Assembly (NCBI RefSeq): GCF_013205025.1 | Contig: NZ_JABMLE010000002.1 | Span: forward strand, 1,317,670 to 1,381,669 | Length of the DNA: 64,000 nucleotides | Direction of reading: 5' to 3' | DNA from: Rathayibacter sp. VKM Ac-2857 | Lineage (GTDB): Bacteria > Actinomycetota > Actinomycetes > Actinomycetales > Microbacteriaceae | Shown here: positions 43,991 through 52,174 of the stretch, one piece after another | Numbering within the stretch: the stretch's first letter is position 1 | Layout of the letters: each line of letters begins with the position of its first letter | Program-made: the position numbers and the translations under genes | The notes under the pieces: model-generated | Databases searched by the model: none | Told to the model about the DNA's origin: nothing | Seen by the model: the letters and a program-made list of their open reading frames with translations, nothing else

Positions 43991-44926
43991 CTACACCGTG
44001 GCCAGCGCGACGGCGGAGCGGACGCTGTCGGCCACCCGGCGGGCCGAGAGTCCGTACTTCTCGAGCAGGAAGTCGTTCGGCGCCGACTCCGACCAGCGGT
44101 CCTCGAGGCCGATCCGGGTGACCCGGAAGCTCGCGCTCTCGGCGGCGATCTCCGAGATCAGGCCGCCGAGGCCGCCGATCCGGCTGTGGTCCTCGACGGT
44201 GATCACGTGCGTCGCGGCGCCGATCATCCCGAGCAGCTCGATCTCGTCGAGCGGCTTGATCGACGGGACGTGGATGACCTGCGCGCGGACGCCGTCCGCC
44301 GCGAGGAGGCGGGCCGCCTCCAGCGTGCGCGAGCTCTGGACGCCGGTGGAGATCAGGGTGACGTCCTCGCCCTTCTGCAGCTCGACGGGCAGTCCGGGGA
44401 CGAAGATGTGGCCGGCCTCGAAGACGGGCTCGACGGCGTCGCGCGCGAAGCGGATGTAGACGGGTCCGTCGTACTCGGCGGCCCAGCGGACGACGGCCTC
44501 GGCCTCGTACTCGTCGGCCGGCGCGATGACGGTCATGTTCGGCATCGCCCGCATGATCGCGAGGTCCTCGATGTCCTGGTGGGTCTTGCCGCTCGAGCCG
44601 TTGAGGAGTCCGCTGTAGGCCGCGGCGATGCGGACCGGCGCCTTGGTCTGCGAGACCAGCATCCGGATCTGATCGAGCGCCCGGTGGGTGAGGAACACCC
44701 CGAAGGTCGACAGCCACGGCCGGTAGCCGAGCGTCGACATCCCGAACGCCATGCCGACCATGTTCTGCTCGGCGATGCCGATCTGGATGAACGCGTCGGG
44801 TGCCTTCTCGGCGACGATGTCGGCGCGTGTCGAGGTGGCGAGGTCGCCGTCGAGGACGACGACGCGGGAGTCGGTGAGGGCGAGTTCGGCGAGCGTCTCG
44901 CCCCAGACCTGGCGCTGAGCCTTCAT
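43991..44926 (-). CDS. Transketolase, C-terminal (pyrimidine-binding plus C domain) subunit
   Basis: 311 residues. GIAEQNMVGMAFGMS holds the conserved Glu that activates ThDP, and the later GVQSSRTLEAARLLAADG block is the C-terminal transketolase domain. It forms the active site with the N-terminal subunit encoded just upstream, whose stop it overlaps (ATGA). Split transketolases of this type occur in specialised ketose-phosphate pathways. Confidence 0.9.
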   Translation of the reverse strand: MKAQRQVWGETLAELALTDSRVVVLDGDLATSTRADIVAEKAPDAFIQIGIAEQNMVGMAFGMSTLGYRPWLSTFGVFLTHRALDQIRMLVSQTKAPVRIAAAYSGLLNGSSGKTHQDIEDLAIMRAMPNMTVIAPADEYEAEAVVRWAAEYDGPVYIRFARDAVEPVFEAGHIFVPGLPVELQKGEDVTLISTGVQSSRTLEAARLLAADGVRAQVIHVPSIKPLDEIELLGMIGAATHVITVEDHSRIGGLGGLISEIAAESASFRVTRIGLEDRWSESAPNDFLLEKYGLSARRVADSVRSAVALATV

Positions 44927-45834
44927 GCGTACATTCCTGCCTGTTCGGTGTCGGAGCCGCTGGCGGCGCGCAGCTCTGCGCGGGCGGTCTCGAGCTGTTC
45001 GGGGGTCGCGACACCGTTGTGCCACTTGTAGGTGCCGGCGGTGAACGAGAGGCCGTTCCCCTTGGTGGTGTTGCCGATGACGACCGTCGGCTTGCCGGAG
45101 ACGCCGCGGTAGGCCTCGGCCGTCGCGTAGCCGGAGAGGATGTCCCCGAAGTCGTGGCCGTCGATCGAGATCACGTTCCAGCCGAAGCCGGCGAGCACGG
45201 CGGGGAGGTCGACGTGGCCCATCGGCTCGCTGCGGTCGAAGCGGTCGCCCTCGGCGGCGGGCCAGCCGTACTGCTGCAGCCCGTTGAGGTCGATGATCAG
45301 CGTCAGATTGTCGAGGTGGTACCGCGGGGCGGCGATGATCGTCTCCCAGACCATCCCCTCCTCGATCTCGCCGTCGCCGACCATGACCCAGGTGTGGAAG
45401 TCCTTGCCGAGGCGCTTGGCCGCGAGGGCCATGCCCGCGCCGGCGGAGAGGCCCTGGCCGAGAGAGCCCGACGACGAGTCGACGCCCGGCGTGATCAGCA
45501 TGTCGGGGTGGCCCTGCAGCCGGGAGTCGCCGTGATCGAAGGTCAGCAGCTCCTCGACCGGGAAGTATCCGCGCAGGGCGAGCACCGAGTACAGGCCGAT
45601 CGCGCAGTGCCCCTTGGAGAGGATGAAGCGGTCGCGGTCCGGGTCGTGCGGAGTCGCGGGATCGATCCTCATCTGCCGGAAGTAGAGGGCGACGAGCATG
45701 TCGATCGCCGAGAGGGGGCCGCCGATGTGGCCGGCCTTGCTGGAGGTGACGGTCTCGACCACGCGCCAACGCGCTTCCTGGGCGATTCCGGCCAGCTCCA
45801 CCGTGGTGGGTGCGGTGTCGATGTCTGCGCTCAT
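44923..45834 (-). CDS. Transketolase, N-terminal (ThDP diphosphate-binding) subunit
   Basis: 303 residues. SSKAGHIGGPLSAIDML, SKGHCAIGLYSVL, GSLGQGLSAGAGMA and MVGDGEIEEGMVWE (the ThDP motif) are all in the standard order. It transfers a two-carbon ketol unit together with the C-terminal subunit. The ATG has GAGGAAG upstream. First gene of the unit N-subunit, C-subunit, PfkB kinase, MFS; divergent from two IclR regulators. Confidence 0.92.
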   Translation of the reverse strand: MSADIDTAPTTVELAGIAQEARWRVVETVTSSKAGHIGGPLSAIDMLVALYFRQMRIDPATPHDPDRDRFILSKGHCAIGLYSVLALRGYFPVEELLTFDHGDSRLQGHPDMLITPGVDSSSGSLGQGLSAGAGMALAAKRLGKDFHTWVMVGDGEIEEGMVWETIIAAPRYHLDNLTLIIDLNGLQQYGWPAAEGDRFDRSEPMGHVDLPAVLAGFGWNVISIDGHDFGDILSGYATAEAYRGVSGKPTVVIGNTTKGNGLSFTAGTYKWHNGVATPEQLETARAELRAASGSDTEQAGMYA

Positions 45835-45874
45835 GCTGCTTCCTCGTCTGGTCGGGCAACGGTGCCGTGCAATG

Positions 45875-45903
45875 AAACTACCGCGAAACGAACGCTCTGT
45901 CTA
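45875..45903 (-). promoter_or_regulatory. Promoter of the split-transketolase unit
   Basis: On the minus strand TAGACA (45898-45903) and TAGTTT (45875-45880) are 17 bp apart. GTTTCGCGGTAGTTTC, a direct repeat of GTTTC, spans the spacer and -10 and is a candidate site for one of the divergent IclR proteins. Confidence 0.5.
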
Positions 45904-45973
45904 TTCAGTGGGAATATTAGGGTGCTCGGATCCGCTTGCGCCGCCGCTGTCCGTCCGATGAGAAGATGGGGGC

Positions 45974-46771
45974 ATGAGCCCAGACGCTCCTGCACCGGCA
46001 GGCCTCGAGATCCTGTCGAAGGCGGATGCGATCGTCCGCCTCCTCGAGCAGCGGGGCGAGTCGACGGCCGCGGAGATCGCGGAGGAGGTCGGCGAGCCGG
46101 TCAGCTCGACCTACCGCCTGCTGACGAACCTCGCCGCGATCGGCTGGATCGACGCGGGCTCGCGACGAGGCGTCTTCCGGCTCGGCGTCCACTTCATGCG
46201 GGTCGGCGGCCGGCTGGAGGACAGGATCAGCGTCCGGGACGCGACCGTGCCGTCGCTCCGGTCCCTGCTGGCCGCGACGGGAGCGACCAGCTTCCTCTGC
46301 CTGCGGCGCGGCACTCGCGCGGTGTGCGTCGAGCGGTTCGAGGGCCGCGACGTCCGCTCGCTCGCGCTCCGTCTCGGCGACTCCCTCCCCCTGCACCTCG
46401 GCGCCGCCCCGGTGGCGCTCCTCTCCTTCCTGCCGGAGAGCGAGCGGGAGGCCGTCATCGAGCAGCTGGCCGCGGAGCGGACGCAGGACGCCGGTGGCTC
46501 CACCGCCGTCACCCCCACAGCCGACGAGTTGCGGCGGACGGTGGCGCTCACGCGGGATCGCGGCTACTCGATCTCGGACGGCGACGTCACTCCCGGCATC
46601 GCCTCGCTGGGCGCGCCCGTCTTCAACCATCGCGGCGAGCTCGAGGGCGCCCTCTCGATCAGCGGCCTGCGCAGCACCGTCCTCTCGACCTCGGTCCCGA
46701 CCGTCGACCTCGTCCTCGAGGCGGCCGCGACCTCCAGCCGCGCACTGGGCTACCGGGGGACCGCAGCATGA
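45974..46771 (+). CDS. IclR-family transcriptional regulator
   Basis: 265 residues, the usual length. Winged helix at ~15-75 (VRLLEQRGESTAAEIAEEVGEPVSSTYRLL), then the IclR effector domain with AVCVERFEGRDVRSLALRLGDSLPLHLGAA and the late YSISDGDVTPGIASLGAPVF. Its stop overlaps the second IclR start. It probably controls the divergent transketolase-kinase-MFS unit. Confidence 0.92.
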   Translation: MSPDAPAPAGLEILSKADAIVRLLEQRGESTAAEIAEEVGEPVSSTYRLLTNLAAIGWIDAGSRRGVFRLGVHFMRVGGRLEDRISVRDATVPSLRSLLAATGATSFLCLRRGTRAVCVERFEGRDVRSLALRLGDSLPLHLGAAPVALLSFLPESEREAVIEQLAAERTQDAGGSTAVTPTADELRRTVALTRDRGYSISDGDVTPGIASLGAPVFNHRGELEGALSISGLRSTVLSTSVPTVDLVLEAAATSSRALGYRGTAA

Positions 46772-47505
46772 GCCCCGCCAAGCCGATCCGGGTCCTCGCC
46801 AACACGCGGGACCTCGTCGAGGCGCTCTCCCACGAGGGTCCGCTCACACCGGCCGAGATCGCCGAGCGGATCGGCGTGCCGCGTCCGAGCGTGTACCGGC
46901 TGGTCGACGGGCTGAACGCGGTCGAGCTGACGGAGACCCTCCCCGACGGGAGGGTCGCCCTGAGTCTGCGCTGGCTGCACATCGCGGACGCGGCCCGAGC
47001 GTCGATGACCGAGTGGGCCGGCGCCCAGGACGCGCTGACCGCTCTGGTCGACGCGACCGGGCAGACCGCCTTCCTCAGCGTCCTCCGGGACGACAGCGCG
47101 GTCTGCGTCGACTGGGTGCAGGGCCGGGGCATCGGCGTGCTCATCCTGAAGCCGGGTCGAGCGCTCCCCCTCCACGCCGGAGCCGCGGGACGGCTGCTGC
47201 TCGCCTGCGCCGCCGACGCCGAGGCGTATCTCGCGCGGGCGCCGTTCGAGCAGCTGACGCCGTCGACCCGGACGACGCGGGCCCAGCTGCTCGAGGACAT
47301 CGCCCTCACCCGGGAGCAGGGCTTCACCGTCTCCGACGAGGACGCGACGGTCGGCATCGGCGCGCTCGGCCTGCCGATCCGCTCCCCGGCCGGCGCGACG
47401 ATCGCCTGCGTGTCCCTCGGCGGTCTGGCGGCGGACGTCCGCGGCCGCCGCGAGGAGTTCCTCCGAGCGCTCCGCGTCGCGGCCGCCACCCTGACGCCGA
47501 GCTGA
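46768..47505 (+). CDS. IclR-family transcriptional regulator, second of a pair
   Basis: 245 residues. HTH at ~8-65 (LVEALSHEGPLTPAEIAERIGVPRPSVYRLV), then the effector domain with AVCVDWVQGRGIGVLILKPGRALPLHAGAAGRLLL and the FTVSDEDATVGIGALGLPI block. It shares the four-base ATGA overlap with the first IclR gene, so the two are made together and may form heteromeric or sequential control. Confidence 0.92.
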   Translation: MSPAKPIRVLANTRDLVEALSHEGPLTPAEIAERIGVPRPSVYRLVDGLNAVELTETLPDGRVALSLRWLHIADAARASMTEWAGAQDALTALVDATGQTAFLSVLRDDSAVCVDWVQGRGIGVLILKPGRALPLHAGAAGRLLLACAADAEAYLARAPFEQLTPSTRTTRAQLLEDIALTREQGFTVSDEDATVGIGALGLPIRSPAGATIACVSLGGLAADVRGRREEFLRALRVAAATLTPS

Positions 47506-47618
47506 CCGGCGCGACCCTCGCGACGTCCCGGTCGGCCGAACCGAGGCCGATGATCCGACCGCGAGCGCGAACGCGTCGTGGTCGACACGGACGAGGCCCG
47601 CTGATGCGACCGATGTCG

Positions 47619-47999
47619 TCAGAGCGCGCGCAGCACCCGGCGCGGCGCGTCGAACGCGGTCGGCGCGCCCACGCGGGAGCCGATCAGGCGGTGCACTTCG
47701 TCGCGTGCCAGCCCGGAGTCCTCGAGGCGCCGGCCGACGGACGCGGCGAGCGCCGGTGACTCCGGGGCGAGCAGATCACTGCCGGGCTCGCGGATCCGCC
47801 AGTCGCGCGCGCCGAGCTGCCGGTGCAAGCGCCGGCGCTCCTCGGACGTCACCTTCCCCATCCGGTGGGCGCGCTCGAGGACCGACTGCATCGAGACGCC
47901 CCACTCCGCCTTGAGGTCGGACAGCTTGCCGAGGGTGAGCGACGACAGCTCCGGCCCGATGACGTGCGCCGGCATCAGGAACTCCGCGGCGAAACGCAC
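47619..47999 (-). CDS. ImmA/IrrE-type metallopeptidase C-terminal fragment
   Basis: 126 residues starting directly with RFAAEFLMPAHVI, which in ImmA/IrrE proteins lies just after the HExxH zinc site; then LSDLKAEWGVSMQSVLERAHRMGKVTSEE, the classic following block. The catalytic HExxH part is missing. A GTG at 47999 with GGAGG about 12 nt upstream could start it, so it may be a genuine short protein. The frame also stays open a little upstream (RRRISGH), so it may be the remnant of a larger gene cut by rearrangement. Confidence 0.6.
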   Translation of the reverse strand: MRFAAEFLMPAHVIGPELSSLTLGKLSDLKAEWGVSMQSVLERAHRMGKVTSEERRRLHRQLGARDWRIREPGSDLLAPESPALAASVGRRLEDSGLARDEVHRLIGSRVGAPTAFDAPRRVLRAL

Positions 48000-48021
48000 G
48001 TGCCCGCTGATCCTCCGCCGG

Positions 48022-48414
48022 TCAGCGGCTCCGCTCGTGACGCGGGATCTGCGTCAGGTCGATGCCGAGGACGCTCCGGAGCTGCGCGGCGAACGCCCGC
48101 TCGAGGTCGGCGCAGACCGGGTCGCCCTCCGCCCAGATGCGCGCGGCCCGGCAGCTCTCCTCGATCCGCTCGGCGGTCGCGGACCGCCACCACTGCGGGT
48201 CGGCGGCTGCGGCGAGGAGGGTACGGGCGTCCTCGACCTCGCGCCGGTACCGGGTGAGCAGTCCGCGCGTCCTCTCGGGGTCGGCCTTGGCCGCCCAGAG
48301 GTCGTCGATGTGGGACTGCAGTTCGGCGTCCCCGACGCGGCAGGCCTGGAGGACCAGCTCGCGCGCGTTCTCGAGTGGCGGGGTGCGGGTGTCGTCGAGG
48401 CCGGTCACGGTCAC
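48022..48414 (-). CDS. Hypothetical helical protein upstream of the ImmA fragment
   Basis: 130 residues from a GTG at 48414 (48408 is an alternative). Mostly charged amphipathic helices: ELVLQACRVGDAELQSHIDDL, RYRREVEDARTLLA and DLERAFAAQLRSVLGIDL. No family is recognised. Its stop is 22 bp before the GTG of the ImmA-like fragment, so the two could be a small operon. Ribosome site weak; upstream in-frame sequence is Arg/Pro-rich and not convincing. Confidence 0.5.
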   Translation of the reverse strand: MTVTGLDDTRTPPLENARELVLQACRVGDAELQSHIDDLWAAKADPERTRGLLTRYRREVEDARTLLAAAADPQWWRSATAERIEESCRAARIWAEGDPVCADLERAFAAQLRSVLGIDLTQIPRHERSR

Positions 48415-48741
48415 GACCGCTCGCCGGTGACGCGTCGGCCTTCGGGGGGTCGGGGGTCCAGCAGAGTCGTCATCGAGATCCTTCGGCGCGCAGTCGGGGG
48501 CGGGGAGCGGCGGGGCCCGGTGACGCGCGTCCGGCCGGCCGCGAGGGAGTGGGGGCTCTCCTGCGGCGGGCGAACGGTGCCGTCGTCGCCACGGCCCGGG
48601 GGTCGGCGTCCGCGGGCGGGCGCCTTCTCGTGGGGCCGCGGGGGGATGCGACGACGGCCGACTCCGGATCCGCTCGTCGACGACGCTATCTGAACATCCC
48701 TTCAGACATCGAGGTGTTGACAGGGCGCCGGATCCGCGCGG

Positions 48742-48890
48742 GTGGACCGGTGGCGGGCTCCGATGCTCGGTCACACCCCGTTCCGCGTCCAGTCGCGGTG
48801 CGCCTCCCGCGCGAGTGGACCCGTACCGGGCTCCGGCGCCCACGCAGCCCCCGCTCCGCGTCCAGTCGACGCGGCGCAGCACCTCGCGCC
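48742..48890. repeat. Imperfect direct repeat, two units of about 73 bp
   Basis: Both units begin GTGGACC and share CGGGCTCC and TCCGCGTCCAGTCG in register, with differing bases between. They lie in the gene-free stretch 48415-49503. No function is evident; they look like an old tandem duplication. Confidence 0.5.
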
Positions 48891-48960
48891 GTGGCTCCGG
48901 GGCAGCAGCACACTCGCTGAGGCGATCTCCGCCGAACCCAGCGTTCGCGAGGGATCTCTT

Positions 48961-49086
48961 TGCTGATCGAGTAGCCCGCGGAGCGGGCGTATCGAGATCC
49001 ACCACCGTCAGAAGTCGAGTCTGCAGACCGCCGTGCCGACGACGGCGGGTCTCGATACGCCCCTGCGGGGCTACTCGACCAGCATG
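48961..49086. repeat. Family A palindromic element, full copy 4 (tandem array unit 1)
   Basis: TGCTGATCGAGTAGCCCGC to CTACTCGACCAGCATG, both arms and the GTCTGCAGAC-type middle intact. First of three copies spaced about 179 bp apart. Confidence 0.9.
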
Positions 49087-49138
49087 AACGGGACGCCGCC
49101 GCTCCCCGGAAGGATCACCTCGTCAGTGGGCGAAGCCC

Positions 49139-49265
49139 CTGCTGATCGAGTAGCCCGCGGAGCGGGCGTATCGAGATCCACCACCGTCGGAAGTCGAGTC
49201 TGCAGACTGCCCTGCCGGCGACGGCGGGTCTCGATACGCCCCTGCGGGGCTACTCGACCAGCATG
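49139..49265. repeat. Family A palindromic element, full copy 5 (tandem array unit 2)
   Basis: Arms and middle intact. It is separated from copies 4 and 6 by a 52-bp spacer (AACGGGACGCCGCCGC through GTGGGCGAAGCCC) that is itself almost identical on both sides, so the unit of duplication is palindrome plus spacer. Confidence 0.9.
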
Positions 49266-49316
49266 AACGGGACGCCGCCGCCCCCCGGAAGGATCACCTC
49301 GTCAGTGGGCGAAGCC

Positions 49317-49445
49317 CATGCTGATCGAGTAGCCCGCGGAGCGGGCGTATCGAGATCCACCAGCGTCAGAACGCGAGTCTGCAGACCCAACGTGCTGAGG
49401 ACGGTGGATCTCGATACGCCCCTGCGGGGCTACTCGACCAGCATG
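49317..49445. repeat. Family A palindromic element, full copy 6 (tandem array unit 3)
   Basis: Arms intact, middle slightly different (GAACGCGAGTCTGCAGAC then a GGTGGATCTCGATACG right arm). It is followed by a short repeat of ATCGAGTGCCGCCGC at 49446 and 49468, then by the stop of the PucR gene. Confidence 0.85.
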
Positions 49446-49503
49446 ATCGAGTGCCGCCGCCGGTTTGATCGAGTGCCGCCGCGTCCGGTCGCCGGCCGGC
49501 GCG

Positions 49504-51000
49504 TCAGCGCGTCGTCGCCATCACGCGCAGGCGGCAGGCCAGCTCCAGGGCGAAGCGGGTGTCCGGGTCCTCGAGGTCCAGGGCCAGGGCCTGCTCGATG
49601 CGGCGCACGCGGTAGTTCACGGCGTTCGGGTGCAGCAGCAGCACCTCGCCGGCCCGGGCGAGGGAGTTGCGGTTGCTGAGGTACGCCAGCAGCGTCCGCA
49701 CGGAGATGGCCGAGCGCTCGGCGCCGAGGGCGTCCAGCGGCGCGAGCACGTCGTCGAGCAGCGCGCGGCTGAGCGGCGACGCGTAGAAGTCGAGCAGCAC
49801 CCGGCGCAGGCCGGTCACATCGGTGAGCTCGACAGCCCCGAGGCGCCCCGCCGCGACGGCCGAGCCGGCCGTGATCCGCGCCTCCGTCGCCGACTGCCGC
49901 AGCCCCGAGGCGCCGGACTGCGGCGTGCCGAGCCCCACCGTGAACGTCCAGCCCTCCCCCGCAAGAGCCGAGCCGTAGGCGATCAGCCGCTCCGCCACGT
50001 CGCGCACCCGCCGCTGGTGGTCCGGCGCCCCCGACTCCTCCGAGGCCACCACCACCAGGTCGTCGTGGAAGACCGCCAGGTGCCAGACCTCGTCGCGGCC
50101 GTCGGTCAGCTGGAAGGCGTTCAGCTCGATCGCCGCGACCAGCGCGGCGGGGAGGCGGCGCTCGGCGTCGTCGCGGTGGCGCGGCGTGATCCAGGCGGCG
50201 GCGTGCGCGGAGGCGACCGGCAGCCCGGCCCGCGCGGCGTCCACCGCGAGCGCGTCGATGCGCGAGGACTCCGCCAGCAGCAGCTCGACCACGAGGTCGG
50301 CCCGGGAGCGCGCCGGGCCGAAGCGCACCTGCGACTCGCGCTGCAGCGCCCGCGACAGCAGCGCGGCGATCACCGGCAGCGCGATCACCGCCGCGGTCTC
50401 CGGCTGCTCCGCGACCAACCGCCCGACCGCGACCTCGCCGATGCAGACCGCGTCGGGGTCGCTCCAGGTGACGGCCGGGTCCTCGACCATCCGCAGCTCG
50501 ACCCCGAGGGCGGCCGTCGCCGCGTCGAGCACGGCCGAGCGCGCATCGAGCGGGTCGCCGTCGCAGGCCGCCCGGGCGGCGGCGATCGCCAGCTCCGCCC
50601 GGCCGAGCGCCTCGGCCGCCCCGCCGCGCAGCAGCCGGTCGATCGAGACGGCCAGCTCGGAGGGCGGCGCGCTCGCGGTCAGCACCGGCAGCGCCCCGCG
50701 GTCGGCCAGCGAGCGCGAGGTCTCGGCCAGCGCCAGCTCGCCCACGAAGAGCAGCGCGGCGACCTCGGCCGCGATCGCCCGCCGGATGACGATGTCGATC
50801 TGGTACGCCCGCGGCTGCTCCGCGCCGTGCAGCACGATCACCAGGTGGCCGGGCAGCGCCTGCCCCACGTCCTCGAGCGCCAGCATCTCCACTCCGCTGA
50901 GCGCGACGCCCGCCGGGTCGCCCGCGCGGCAGACCATCCCGAACTGCTCGCCGTGCTCGAGGACGTGGGCGAGCGAGGTCTGTGCCATGAGCACAATCAT
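49504..51000 (-). CDS. PucR-family transcriptional regulator
   Basis: 498 residues. The N-terminal half is a PucR-type sensor domain, followed by a GGDEF-like helper fold and the C-terminal PucR HTH (SVRTLLAYLSNRNSLARAGEVLLLHPNAVNYRVRRIEQALALDLEDPDTRFALELAC). PucR proteins control purine or other nitrogen-compound use. It is divergent from the DUF917 operon with about 60 bp between starts, so it very probably controls it. The ATG at 51000 follows GAGGAAACGGCC; the more upstream start lacks this. Confidence 0.9.
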   Translation of the reverse strand: MIVLMAQTSLAHVLEHGEQFGMVCRAGDPAGVALSGVEMLALEDVGQALPGHLVIVLHGAEQPRAYQIDIVIRRAIAAEVAALLFVGELALAETSRSLADRGALPVLTASAPPSELAVSIDRLLRGGAAEALGRAELAIAAARAACDGDPLDARSAVLDAATAALGVELRMVEDPAVTWSDPDAVCIGEVAVGRLVAEQPETAAVIALPVIAALLSRALQRESQVRFGPARSRADLVVELLLAESSRIDALAVDAARAGLPVASAHAAAWITPRHRDDAERRLPAALVAAIELNAFQLTDGRDEVWHLAVFHDDLVVVASEESGAPDHQRRVRDVAERLIAYGSALAGEGWTFTVGLGTPQSGASGLRQSATEARITAGSAVAAGRLGAVELTDVTGLRRVLLDFYASPLSRALLDDVLAPLDALGAERSAISVRTLLAYLSNRNSLARAGEVLLLHPNAVNYRVRRIEQALALDLEDPDTRFALELACRLRVMATTR

Positions 51001-51049
51001 GGCCGTTTCCTCATGGTGACGGCACATTCCGCCCGGTTGCGGCCGTGGC

Positions 51050-51055
51050 TAGCCT
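51050..51055 (+). promoter_or_regulatory. Possible -10 of the DUF917 operon, near-leaderless
   Basis: TAGCCT (TAnnnT) ends 6 nt before the ATG at 51062, leaving essentially no 5' leader. No convincing -35 is seen. Any PucR site must lie in the same ~60-bp gap. Confidence 0.3.
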
Positions 51056-51061
51056 CGGAGC

Positions 51062-52174
51062 ATGAGCTTCACGCCCCCGGCCGGACCGAGCCCCGTCCGC
51101 CTGATCACCCGCGACGACGTCGCTCCCCTGGCCGCCGGCTGCGCGGTCTTCGGCACCGGCGGAGGCGGCTCGGTGCACGGCGCCCAGCTCTCGGTCGAGA
51201 ACGCGATCGGGGCCAACGGCCCGGTGCGCGTCGTCGGCGTCGACGACCTCGGCCCGGACGACGCGGTCATCATCATGTCCGGGATGGGCGCCCCCTCGGT
51301 CGGCATCGAGATGCTCGGCTCGAGCAGCCAGGCGCACACGCTGCTGCGCGAGGTCGAGCGCCTGATCGGCCGCCCGGTCACCACCGTGATGGCGGCCGAG
51401 ATCGGCGGCAGCAACGGCGTCGCGCCGGTCGGCTGGGCCGCGGAGCTCGGCCTCGCGGTGCTCGACGCGGACGGCATGGGCCGCGCGTTCCCCAAGGCCA
51501 CGATGATCTCGATGAACGTCGCCGGGCTGCCGAGCGAGTTCGCGGTGATGAGCGACGTGGTCGGCAACGTCACCGTCCTCCGCACCGTCGACATCGCCTG
51601 GCTCGAGCGCCACGCCCGCGCCTTCACCGTCGCGGCCGGCGGCATCGCCCTCGGCGCGCACTACCTGCTCACCCACGAGACCGCTCCGGGCGCCGTGATC
51701 GAGGGCACGGTGAGCCGTGCGATCCAGGTCGGCCGCCGCCTCCTCGCCTCCGCCGACCCGGTCACCGACATCGCCGAGGAGCTCGGCGCGGCCGTGCTGA
51801 TCGGCGGCAAGGTGATCGACATCGACCGCAGCACAGAGGGCGGCTTCACCCGCGGCTCCGTCACGATCGACGGCGTCGGCGCCGACCGCAGCCGGATGGT
51901 GCGGGTCGAGATCCAGAACGAGAACCTCGTGGTGATCGAGGACGGCGGCGTGGTCGTCAGCGTCCCCGACCTCGTCTCGATCCTCGACTCCGAGACCGGC
52001 GAGGCGATCTCGACCGAGATGCTCCGCTTCGGCCAGCGCGTCAGCGTGCTCGCCTGGGCCTGCGATCCGCTCTGGCGGACCCCGCGCGGGATCGAGCTGG
52101 CGGGCCCCGCCGCCTTCGACTTCGACTTCGACTACGTGCCGTTCGACGGCGCCGTCGCGGAGGTGGCCCGATGA
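51062..52174 (+). CDS. DUF917 protein (S-methyl-thiohydantoin desulfurase domain-like)
   Basis: 370 residues. ITRDDVAPLAAGCAVFGTGGGGSVHGAQL at the start and MMAAEIGGSNGVAPVGWAAELG-like middle (VMAAEIGGSNGVAPVG) are the family's conserved blocks. DUF917 proteins are almost always encoded next to hydantoinase/oxoprolinase-type proteins, as here, and are thought to act on thiohydantoins or related ring amides. Cytosolic. It is the first gene of an eleven-gene operon and overlaps the next start (ATGA). Confidence 0.88.
   Translation: MSFTPPAGPSPVRLITRDDVAPLAAGCAVFGTGGGGSVHGAQLSVENAIGANGPVRVVGVDDLGPDDAVIIMSGMGAPSVGIEMLGSSSQAHTLLREVERLIGRPVTTVMAAEIGGSNGVAPVGWAAELGLAVLDADGMGRAFPKATMISMNVAGLPSEFAVMSDVVGNVTVLRTVDIAWLERHARAFTVAAGGIALGAHYLLTHETAPGAVIEGTVSRAIQVGRRLLASADPVTDIAEELGAAVLIGGKVIDIDRSTEGGFTRGSVTIDGVGADRSRMVRVEIQNENLVVIEDGGVVVSVPDLVSILDSETGEAISTEMLRFGQRVSVLAWACDPLWRTPRGIELAGPAAFDFDFDYVPFDGAVAEVAR

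Noticed and set aside
48717-48722. TTGACA as a plus-strand -35
   Set aside because: No -10 at normal spacing and no plus-strand gene downstream.
48961-49445. CRISPR array
   Set aside because: Repeats are long palindromes with near-identical spacers and no cas genes; three units only.
49465-52170. Plus-strand open frame leading into the oxoprolinase gene
   Set aside because: Antisense to PucR and out of frame with DUF917; the true start is the ATG at 52171 overlapping the DUF917 stop.
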